In this document: positions 12,330 to 18,539 of the stretch, one piece after another
How the letters are laid out: each line of letters begins with the position of its first letter
Position numbering within the stretch: the first letter of the stretch is position 1
Virus record (IMG/VR): IMGVR_UViG_3300042878_000758
Span: 1-20,093 of that record
Strand: one strand, 5' to 3'
Length of the DNA: 20,093 nucleotides
DNA from: a virus
The notes under the pieces: generated by a model
Database searches by the model: none
The model's input: the letters and a program-made list of their open reading frames with translations, nothing else
Told to the model about the DNA's origin: nothing
Translations under genes and position numbers: made by a program

Positions 12330-13026
12330 ACTGCGAGCGAATAAGGACCGCCCCGAACTGCGGACCGCCGAAAACTCTCAACCTTCACTAGAGGGTTACG
12401 GTGCGACTTTTGAGCGCCTGAGCCAGAACCTCGGAGGCTTCGTCGAGATCATCGACCCTCAAGCCTTCACGGACACCCTGCGCCATGCCGATAGAAATAT
12501 CATCGGAGCGTTCAATCACGACATGAGCCTGCTCTTGGCTACGACAGACTCAGGCACGCTGGAGCTCGGCATCGACGAGACCGGCCTCCGCTACGCCATG
12601 CAGCTCGACGTGACCGACCCAGACGCTCAGCGCGTCATGGCGAAGGTCAGAGCTGGCAAGGTGCGCGGCTCGTCTTTCAGCTTCTCGACGCTGGCCGACT
12701 CCTGGACAACTACCGAGGAGGGCTTCCCGCTGCGCCGCCTAGAGGCAGTGCAGCTCTATGAGCTCGGCCCAGTCTCCTCGCCCGCTTACCGTTCAACAGA
12801 GGAGGCCGGCAACGCTGTCGCGCTGCGCTCCCTCTCTCAATTCGTAGACCTGCCATTCGAGCAGGTCTCCGAGGCTGCCCGCTTGGGCACGCTAGACCAC
12901 CTCATCCTTCGAGATGTCCGCTCGGACGTTCCAGACGAGGACGAGCCACAAGAGCCAGAGACCCCCAGTGAACCTGACGTCTCGCCCTCTAAGCGGACAG
13001 GTCGCCGCAACCCGCCAACCCGCTGA
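12322..13026 (+). CDS. Prohead protease, HK97 family
   Basis: 234 aa, ATG at 12322 overlapping the portal stop. The fold marks are GYGATFERLSQNLGGFVEII at the start, FNHD with the catalytic His at about 66, and VRGSSFSFS with the catalytic Ser at about 118. LGPVSSPAY follows, the conserved loop near the active site. The C-terminal 60 residues are rich in Glu, Asp and Pro and end basic (KRTGRRNPPTR). This tail may be a scaffold-like or self-cleaved extension. The enzyme cuts the delta domain of the capsid protein during maturation. No separate scaffold gene is seen, so the tail and the capsid delta domain may serve instead. Confidence 0.93.
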   Translation: MHELRANKDRPELRTAENSQPSLEGYGATFERLSQNLGGFVEIIDPQAFTDTLRHADRNIIGAFNHDMSLLLATTDSGTLELGIDETGLRYAMQLDVTDPDAQRVMAKVRAGKVRGSSFSFSTLADSWTTTEEGFPLRRLEAVQLYELGPVSSPAYRSTEEAGNAVALRSLSQFVDLPFEQVSEAARLGTLDHLILRDVRSDVPDEDEPQEPETPSEPDVSPSKRTGRRNPPTR

Positions 13027-13117
13027 GCTCGCGCGAAACGCACCTCGGCACCGTTAACGCATTACCCGCCGGCAACAACGTCGACGGACAACTCAAACAC
13101 AGAACGGAGGATTCATT

Positions 13118-14350
13118 ATGAATCCAGAAATTAAGCGCCTCGTAGAGGCACGAAACAAAGCATGGGCCGAGATGCGCGCCCTTTCCGATCACGTCGCAGC
13201 CGAAGGCCGTGAGTTTTCAGGTGAAGAGGAGATCCAGTGGGCAAAGGGTAACGCCGACCTTGACGCACTCGACGCCCGCCTGAACTCGATCATCGAGCTT
13301 GAGCAGCGCAACGCTGACATCGAAGCAACCCTCGGACGCTTCGCACCATCGGAAGCTCCAGCGGAAGTCAAGGTCTCCGACTCTGACATGCTGCGCTCCC
13401 TCGCAAGTGGCGAGCGTCGCTTCGCTGAGTTCGGCCCAGAGGCCGCTGAGAAGCGGACCCTCTCGAAGCTGTCCGCAGGCGCTGGAGCGAACACCGTCCC
13501 AACGTCCTTCTACGACCAGCTCATCGTCGCCCTCAAGGAAAACTCGACGGTCATGGCTGCGAACGCCATGCTCATCGAGACCGCCGGCGGCGAAGGCCTC
13601 CAGGTACCGACCGCAGCTTCTGGCTCCTTCCCTACAGCGGCCCTCGTCGCAGAGGCTGGCACCATCGGAGCATCGGACCCGGCCTTCGGTCAGGTCACCC
13701 TCGGGGCGTACAAGTACGCATTCCTCACACAGGTCAGCTCTGAGCTGCTCTCCGACGCTGCAGTCAACATCGAGGCCTTCTTGGCTCAGGTTGGCGGACA
13801 GGCTCTCGGGAACGGCTTCGGCGCTGCGACCATTACCGGCACCGGCTCATCCCAGCCAGTCGGCATCGCTGGCTCTGCAGGCTTCGCCACCGTCGCCTCG
13901 GCTTCTGGTTCAGCCGCTGCGGGCTTCTTGCTCAATGACGTGCTGACCCTGATGCACTCCATTACTCGGCCTTACCGTGAGAACGCCAGCTTCATCTGCA
14001 ACGACTCCGTCATGCTGACGCTGCGCAAGTTGCGCGATCTGTCCGGCGGCGCTGGCACTGGTCAGTACCTCTGGCAGCCATCGAACCAAGCAGGCACGCC
14101 TGACTTGCTTCTCGGCAAGCCGATCTACACCGACCCGAACATGCCAACCGTGACAACCACGGCCGGCAAGGGTCTCGCATTCGGTGACTGGGGACGTGGA
14201 GTTATGGTCCGCATCGCCGGCGGCGTTCGCGTTGAGTCCAGCCAGGACTACGCATTCAACACCGACCTGAACACCTTCCGCTTCATCATGCGCGGAGATT
14301 CTCAGATCATCGACGCGGCAGCAGCTCGGGTGCTCACCTATCTGACCTAA
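13118..14350 (+). CDS. Major capsid protein, HK97 fold
   Basis: 410 aa. ATG at 13118 has a strong site GGAGG at 13106-13110. The first 90 or so residues are charged and helical with coiled-coil character (EIKRLVEARNKAWAEMRALSDH), the delta or scaffold domain, ending before SGERRFAEF. The remainder is the HK97 shell domain: VPTSFYDQLIVAL (N-arm and start of core), then FGQVTLGAYKYAFLTQVSSELL, NGFGAATITGTGSSQPVG and SFICNDSVMLTLRKLRD. The segment GKPIYTDPNMP and a C-terminus with FAFGDWGRG-like and FRFIMRGD-like parts complete it. It assembles into the prohead and is cleaved by the upstream protease. The 91-bp leader between the two genes may hold a separate promoter or processing site, but I see no clear one. 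Confidence 0.95.
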   Translation: MNPEIKRLVEARNKAWAEMRALSDHVAAEGREFSGEEEIQWAKGNADLDALDARLNSIIELEQRNADIEATLGRFAPSEAPAEVKVSDSDMLRSLASGERRFAEFGPEAAEKRTLSKLSAGAGANTVPTSFYDQLIVALKENSTVMAANAMLIETAGGEGLQVPTAASGSFPTAALVAEAGTIGASDPAFGQVTLGAYKYAFLTQVSSELLSDAAVNIEAFLAQVGGQALGNGFGAATITGTGSSQPVGIAGSAGFATVASASGSAAAGFLLNDVLTLMHSITRPYRENASFICNDSVMLTLRKLRDLSGGAGTGQYLWQPSNQAGTPDLLLGKPIYTDPNMPTVTTTAGKGLAFGDWGRGVMVRIAGGVRVESSQDYAFNTDLNTFRFIMRGDSQIIDAAAARVLTYLT

Positions 14351-14364
14351 TCCGTTAGCTGAAG

Positions 14365-14396
14365 GGCGCACGCTGGGCCTCGGTCCAGTGTGCGCC
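14365..14396 (+). terminator. Strong stem-loop after the capsid gene
   Basis: Arms GGCGCACGCTGG (14365-14376) and CCAGTGTGCGCC (14385-14396) pair over 12 bp with one G-U and an 8-base loop. No T-run follows, so complete termination is unlikely. A partial terminator, or an mRNA-stabilising hairpin that keeps capsid message high, fits better. Confidence 0.55.
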
Positions 14397-14422
14397 TCAA
14401 GGCATTATCGAAAGGGGCACAG

Positions 14423-14644
14423 ATGCCCGCTATCCGTTTACAGATCGCAGCGTCCGGCTTTGAGTCCGGCGCAGTCGTCGAGGCCGACAAGGCCACAGCC
14501 GACAACCTCATCATGAACAACTTCGCTACACGCGCCGACAAGGACGAGATCGTCGTCGGCACACTGGAGACCGCTTCGGTCGATCTCAGCGTGGAGAACG
14601 CAGCACTAGCGACACCACGCGGCCGCAAGCCTAAAGCCTCCTAA
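14423..14644 (+). CDS. Small head protein, unknown function
   Basis: 73 aa. ATG at 14423 has GAAAGGGG just upstream; a longer frame from 14390 would start inside the hairpin. The sequence MPAIRLQIAASGFESGAVVEADKATADNLIMNNFATRAD follows the pattern of short proteins placed after the capsid gene in many actinophages: a beta strand, a turn with a Gly, VEVD-like, a helix, and an acidic/basic tail. The tail here is basic (TPRGRKPKAS). A role in head decoration or completion is possible; only position supports it. Confidence 0.65.
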   Translation: MPAIRLQIAASGFESGAVVEADKATADNLIMNNFATRADKDEIVVGTLETASVDLSVENAALATPRGRKPKAS

Positions 14645-14646
14645 AG

Positions 14647-15132
14647 ATGCACAGGGACGTTCTGGAGTGGGTTCAGAGGTGGGCAACCTCTGGGCCGAAG
14701 AACGTCCTTGATGTCGGCGGGCGAGACATTAACGGTCACGGGCGCTATCTCTTCGACTCGACCTCGACCTTCGAGATCATCGACCTCGTCGAGGCTCCCG
14801 AGGTGACATGGGTCGGCGACGTCTTGGACTTCGCCTCAGTCGAAACCTTCGACGTCGCCCTCTACCTTGAGGTGGCCGAGCACACTGCCGAATGGCCCGA
14901 GCACATCCGCCACATTTCGCACCTGGTCGACCCTCACGGCGGCCTCTTCGTCTTTACCGCTGCAGGTTACGGCCGAGCACCTCACTCAGCAGCCGACGGC
15001 GGACGCCTGCAGCCGGGCGAGCACTACCAGAACATAGCCCCAGACGCGCTCGCTGCAGTGCTGGAGAGCTGCTTCTCGAAGCACGTTCTCGACATTCACG
15101 GCGAAGACGTCCGAGCGGCGGCATGGAGATGA
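14647..15132 (+). CDS. SAM-dependent methyltransferase, class I
   Basis: 161 aa, ATG two bases after the previous stop. Motif I is NVLDVGGRDINGHGRYLF (about 19-36), followed by the acidic strand end IIDLVEAPEV, then VGDVLDF, and FDVALYLEVAEHTAEWPEH, the acceptor strand and helix. VDPHGGLFVFTAAG is the next core strand. The fold is small and lacks an obvious substrate domain. It is not of the DNA amino-methyltransferase type because no DPPY or NPPY is present. Such enzymes occur among head genes of some actinophages and may modify sugars, small molecules or virion proteins. With the glycosyltransferase 1.5 kb downstream it could act on the same glycan, which is inference. Confidence 0.8.
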   Translation: MHRDVLEWVQRWATSGPKNVLDVGGRDINGHGRYLFDSTSTFEIIDLVEAPEVTWVGDVLDFASVETFDVALYLEVAEHTAEWPEHIRHISHLVDPHGGLFVFTAAGYGRAPHSAADGGRLQPGEHYQNIAPDALAAVLESCFSKHVLDIHGEDVRAAAWR

Positions 15133-15136
15133 CCGA

Positions 15137-15763
15137 ATGACCATCACGAACGGCTACATCACAAGCGCCGAGGCTCAGGCCTATACGGGCGTCAACCTCG
15201 TCGGCTCGACAGCACTGCTTGACGATGTCGTCACGGCGTCGAGTCGCCTGATCGACGAGCACTGTGGCCGCCACTTCTACTCCGAGACATCCATTCGCTA
15301 CTTCGACACCGATGATTCTCAGATGCTCACGCTCGGAGCGTTTAACGATCTGACCTCGGCGACCTCGATCACCGAGGACACCGACGGAGACGGACTCTAT
15401 GCCACGACCTACTCGGCGAGCGAGTACCAGCTCGGCCCAGTCGGAGCAGCGACGAGAGCTCCGATAGCTGAGCCGTTCACCGAACTCAGGCTCCTCGATA
15501 ACGTCACCTTCTCGGTCGTCGTCCCGACTGGCCGGCGTGGACTCATCAAGATTAACGGGACATGGGGCTGGCCTGCAGTCCCGGTCGAAGTCAAGCAAGC
15601 CTGTCGGATCATCGTCGCCGAGGTCATGAAGCTGGAGTCCGCTCCGCTCGGGATCGTCGGCTTCGCAGACTTCGGCGTGACTCGGGTCTCGAAGTCAATG
15701 AGCCCTCGGGCGGTCCAGATGCTGCAGCCTTATCGCCACGGCGGGAACTTCGGCATCGCGTGA
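15137..15763 (+). CDS. Head-tail connector / adaptor protein (gp6-like)
   Basis: 208 aa, ATG at 15137, four bases after the methyltransferase stop. The helical start YITSAEAQAYTGVN followed by LLDDVVTASSRLIDEHCGRHFY is the pattern of HK97 gp6-like adaptors that sit under the portal. The centre is a beta-rich insertion (IRYFDTDDSQMLTL, LYATTYSASEYQLGP). The end, WGWPAVPVEVKQACRIIVAEVMKLE, is the final conserved helix pair, with a basic tail. It stops as GTGA into the next gene. Confidence 0.82.
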   Translation: MTITNGYITSAEAQAYTGVNLVGSTALLDDVVTASSRLIDEHCGRHFYSETSIRYFDTDDSQMLTLGAFNDLTSATSITEDTDGDGLYATTYSASEYQLGPVGAATRAPIAEPFTELRLLDNVTFSVVVPTGRRGLIKINGTWGWPAVPVEVKQACRIIVAEVMKLESAPLGIVGFADFGVTRVSKSMSPRAVQMLQPYRHGGNFGIA

Positions 15764-16152
15764 GCGAGATCACGAACGGCGAGATCCGAGACGCTATCGC
15801 CTCGGCGCTTTCAACCTGTCCAGGAATAAACATCTACCGCTTCCCGCCTGAGGACATCGCAGCGCCGGCCGTCTTCGTCGCTGGCTTCACGATCCGCCCG
15901 CTCAGCTTCGACGGCTACCGAGAGACCTCGGTCGACGTCACCGTCATGGTCTCGCACCGTCACGTCGACCAGCTCGCCCTCCTCGATGCGATGCTCGACA
16001 GTGAGGGCAGCTCCTCAATCGTCGCCGCCATCGACGCCGCAGCGAGCCCAGACGTCAACCTTCGAGTGAACACCATCGGGAACTACCGAGAGGTCAGCAT
16101 CGCAGACGTCCCCTATTACGCCGCCGATATAACCGTCGAGGTCTTGACCTAA
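15760..16152 (+). CDS. Tail terminator-like / head-tail joining protein
   Basis: 130 aa from a GTG at 15760 that overlaps the previous stop (GTGA); the frame is open farther upstream, but that is a shadow of the connector gene. The profile is a helix (EIRDAIASALS), a strand (GINIYRF), a PAVFV strand, then alternating strands (DVTVMVSHR), a helix with LALLDAMLD, and paired strands at the end (VADVPYYAADITVEV-like). This suits tail-terminator proteins that cap the tail tube. No direct motif exists for the family, so the assignment rests on length, predicted fold and gene order. A stopper protein is the alternative. Confidence 0.6.
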   Translation: MSEITNGEIRDAIASALSTCPGINIYRFPPEDIAAPAVFVAGFTIRPLSFDGYRETSVDVTVMVSHRHVDQLALLDAMLDSEGSSSIVAAIDAAASPDVNLRVNTIGNYREVSIADVPYYAADITVEVLT

Positions 16153-16646
16153 TGGCAACAACGAACAGCGCTCAGCTCTTCGGGCAAAGAATCATTAACT
16201 ACGGCGAGGCCATCGCCAACGCAAACAAGACCGCAGTGACTGCAGCGGCGATGGTCTACAAGGGCTCCATTCTTGCTTCTGGTGCAAAGTTTACCGGCGG
16301 CGACCTCCGCTTCTCACGCTGGAAGGGGAAGCAGGGCCCGAGGCTCGGAGCAGGCTTCGAGGTCACCGGCAAAATCAACGCTACAGCCCTCATCGAGGCG
16401 AAGCCGATGGGCATCTGGAAGGTCCTAGAGTTCGGCTCGCCTGCACACGTCATGACTCCGAAGTCAAAGCGACGAGCCGGGGCGAAGGCTCTGCACATGG
16501 GAAGCGGCCCGCTCTTCTACGCCCGAGTCAACCATCCAGGCCGCAAGGGCACGAACGCCTGGACCCTCGGATCAAAGGCCGGCGAGCCCGGCGCAATTCA
16601 GGCCTACAAGCGGACTCAGATCCTCGCCCTCGCAGAGGCCAACTGA
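16152..16646 (+). CDS. HK97 gp10-like neck / tail-completion protein
   Basis: 164 aa. The ATG shares a base with the previous TAA (TAATG). It begins with a helix (LFGQRIINYGEAIANANKTAVTAAA), then a basic central part (RFSRWKGKQGPRLGAG), and EFGSPAHVMTPKSKRRAG followed by a His-containing segment (RVNHPGRKGT). The elements E-[FY]-G-x2-x-H and V-x-H-P-G near the C-terminus are typical of HK97 gp10-like proteins. It probably completes the neck between head connector and tail tube. Confidence 0.72.
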   Translation: MATTNSAQLFGQRIINYGEAIANANKTAVTAAAMVYKGSILASGAKFTGGDLRFSRWKGKQGPRLGAGFEVTGKINATALIEAKPMGIWKVLEFGSPAHVMTPKSKRRAGAKALHMGSGPLFYARVNHPGRKGTNAWTLGSKAGEPGAIQAYKRTQILALAEAN

Positions 16647-17669
16647 GTGCGCGTTCTGCTTGTCCATCCCGGCCCGAGCTTCTCGGTTCAGGATGTTTAC
16701 GACGGATGGGCTGAAGGCTTCGAGACTCTCGGTCACGAGGTCGCCCATTACAACCTCGGCGAGCGCCTGACGTGGGGCGGGATAGCTCACCTCTCCAAGA
16801 CCGACGGGACATTCATCCGAGCGTTTAACGAGCCCGAGGACGTCTATCAGTTCGCTCTCAGCGGCTTGTCTCAGTCGGCCTTCTATTGGTGGCCGGATCT
16901 GATCGTCTTCGTCTCCGGCTTCATCTTGGACCCGCAGTTCATCGCAGTCTGTCGCAGCCGTGGAATGAAGACGGCCTGCATCTTTACAGAGTCGCCCTAT
17001 GAGGACACTCGCCAGATCTCAGCCGCTTCGACCTTTGACGTCGTAGCGCTAAACGATCCGACCAACCTGGCACAGTTCCAAGAGCTGACGAATGCCATCT
17101 ATACGCCTCACGCCTACCGGCCCTCGGTTCACTATCCCGGCGAGGTCAGCATCGAGTCTCGGGACTGCATCTTCGTCGGCACTGGCTACCCGTCGAGGGT
17201 CGCCTTCATGGAGCGATGTGACTGGGACGGCATCGACCTCGGCCTCGCTGGCAACTGGCAGAACGTCCCGCAGTCACTCACCGAGCGAGTCGTTCATGAC
17301 GTCGAGGACTGCATCGACAACTCCGACACCGCCGATCTCTACCGCCGAAGCCGAACCTCATTCAACCTCTACCGCACCGAGACGAACGGCGACGTCTCCG
17401 ACACTGCTGAAGGCTGGGCCGTTGGGCCTAGAGAGATCGAGCTCGCAGCTTCTGGATGCTGGCAAGCTCGCCAGAGCCGAGGCGAATCAGACGAACTCTT
17501 TCCGATGCTCCCGACCTTTACCAGTCCCGAGGAGCTCGGAGAACTCATCCGGTGGGCACTAGCTCATCCTCAAGAACGGGCGGCGCAGGCTGCTCTAGCA
17601 AGAGCGGCGGTCGCAGATCGCACGTTCCCGAATAATGCCCGGCAGCTAATCACGGCGGCCGGATTCTAG
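16647..17669 (+). CDS. Glycosyltransferase, CgeB-like
   Basis: 340 aa from a GTG directly after the preceding TGA. The N-terminal Rossmann-like half begins MRVLLVHPGPSFSVQDVYDGW and GFETLGHEV, with WWPDLIVFVSGFI and KTACIFTESPYED. The C-terminal half has a second nucleotide-sugar-binding domain with SFNLYRTETNGD and GPREIELAASGCWQA, the R-x-x-E-x-x-A-x-G pattern of CgeB/DUF3880-type enzymes, and a final ERAAQAALARAAVADRTFPN. It would transfer a sugar onto a phage or host component, possibly a virion protein or teichoic-acid-like receptor. Its place between neck and tail-tube genes makes virion decoration attractive, though unproven. No sugar-nucleotide synthesis genes lie in the window, so the donor must come from the host or elsewhere in the genome. 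Confidence 0.85.
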   Translation: MRVLLVHPGPSFSVQDVYDGWAEGFETLGHEVAHYNLGERLTWGGIAHLSKTDGTFIRAFNEPEDVYQFALSGLSQSAFYWWPDLIVFVSGFILDPQFIAVCRSRGMKTACIFTESPYEDTRQISAASTFDVVALNDPTNLAQFQELTNAIYTPHAYRPSVHYPGEVSIESRDCIFVGTGYPSRVAFMERCDWDGIDLGLAGNWQNVPQSLTERVVHDVEDCIDNSDTADLYRRSRTSFNLYRTETNGDVSDTAEGWAVGPREIELAASGCWQARQSRGESDELFPMLPTFTSPEELGELIRWALAHPQERAAQAALARAAVADRTFPNNARQLITAAGF

Positions 17670-17691
17670 TCAACGAAAGAGAGGCCATCTC

Positions 17692-18105
17692 ATGGCAGCA
17701 GTATCAGGCAAAAAAGGTAGATTGCTGGCGGACGTAACGCCCACAGGCATCGGAGCGGCCGTTCCGGTTGCACTCCTCAAGGACTGGTCACTCGACCTCT
17801 CCACCGATAACACGGATGTGACAAGCTTCGGCGACTCCGTTCATGTTTTTGTGCCCGGAATTCCTTCAGCAAGCGGAAGCTTCTCGGGCTACTTCGACAC
17901 CGCCGGCGCGCAGTTCGCTGTCGCCACAAGCGTCGCCTCTGGCCGGAAAGTGTACTTGTACCCAAACTTCACCGACAACGCTTCGCTCTACTGGTTCGGC
18001 ACTGCTCACTTCGACATGAGCGTCAGCACCGCCGTAGACGGAGCCGTCGAGATCAGCGGCAGCTTCAACGCCGCCAGCGCCATCACGAGCAGCACGGGCA
18101 TCTAG
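17692..18105 (+). CDS. Major tail tube protein
   Basis: 137 aa. ATG at 17692 follows a purine-rich site (AAAGAGAGG). The protein is almost all beta: GRLLADVTPTGIGAAVPVAL, then DWSLDLSTDNTDVTSFGDS, a strand-turn with GSFSGYFDTAGAQF, and VYLYPNFTDNASLYWFGTAHFDMSVS. This is the pattern of siphovirus tail tube proteins with the motif W-x-L/D-x-D-x(n)-DVT-x-F. It lies immediately before the frameshifting chaperone and tape measure genes, which is the standard tail order. Short length suggests a minimal tube protein without an added Ig-like domain. Confidence 0.85.
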   Translation: MAAVSGKKGRLLADVTPTGIGAAVPVALLKDWSLDLSTDNTDVTSFGDSVHVFVPGIPSASGSFSGYFDTAGAQFAVATSVASGRKVYLYPNFTDNASLYWFGTAHFDMSVSTAVDGAVEISGSFNAASAITSSTGI

Positions 18106-18107
18106 GT

Positions 18108-18473
18108 ATGGCTGACGAGTGGGCCGTCAACACACCTAGCGGACAGATGAGACTGGCGGACTTTACGCTCGACCAGCTCGTCGAACTCGAAGCGGACTGC
18201 GACGAGCAGTGGTGGCAACTGCTCAGCAGTCCGTTCCGATCCGCGCGTTCTGCGAAATACATCTATCGCTCGGCTTGCGCGCAGATGGGCTGCGAGCCCG
18301 AGGTGCTGACCGTGCGGACGATCACGGACGTATTCGTCCAGGTACCCGACGATCTTCCAGACACCTATGGCGGAGGACTCCCAAAAGCGGAGGACGATCC
18401 ATCTCTACCGACCAGTGGATCGTCTTCGGAGCAGCCAGCTTCAACTGGACCCCAGCCCAAACCCGAAGCCTGA
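18108..18473 (+). CDS. Tail assembly chaperone, G-type frame
   Basis: 121 aa, ATG two bases after the previous stop. The segment MRLADFTLDQLVELEADCDEQWWQLLSSPFRSARSAKYIYRSAC is helical, as in G proteins of other siphoviruses. The middle (EVLTVRTITDVFVQVPDDLPD) leads to the CCCAAAA slip site at codons 92-93. The 0-frame then continues into a Ser/Pro-rich tail (SSSEQPASTGPQPKPEA) and stops at 18473. The product guides tape measure folding and tube assembly. The frame that follows the -1 shift is described separately. Confidence 0.88.
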   Translation: MADEWAVNTPSGQMRLADFTLDQLVELEADCDEQWWQLLSSPFRSARSAKYIYRSACAQMGCEPEVLTVRTITDVFVQVPDDLPDTYGGGLPKAEDDPSLPTSGSSSEQPASTGPQPKPEA

Positions 18474-18520
18474 CAGTGAGGGAGCTCCAGCTCCTGAGCG
18501 AGTCGATGTCAAGCAGATGA
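18108..18520 (+). CDS. Tail assembly chaperone, GT fusion by -1 frameshift
   Basis: Translation in the G frame to AAA at 18384-18386, then a shift by -1 at CCCAAAA (18380-18386), gives a product of about 137 aa. The -1 frame reads PKSGGRSISTDQW, then IVFGAASFNWTPAQTRSL and TVRELQLLSES, and ends at TGA 18518-18520, 19 bases before the tape measure ATG. The new end is a well-formed helical domain with W-[TP]-x2-x-x-SLTVREL, the recognisable T-domain style, and has no start codon of its own in a sensible place. This arrangement is the well-known G/GT system, in which a small share of ribosomes shift. Confidence 0.85.
18380..18386 (+). other. CCCAAAA -1 ribosomal frameshift site
   Basis: In the G frame the bases read C CCA AAA, an exact X XXY YYZ heptamer. 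The shifted pairing CCC AAA keeps most tRNA contacts, and the -1 frame opens into the T domain. Confidence 0.88.
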
Positions 18521-18539
18521 TTACAGAGGAGGGCCCGTC

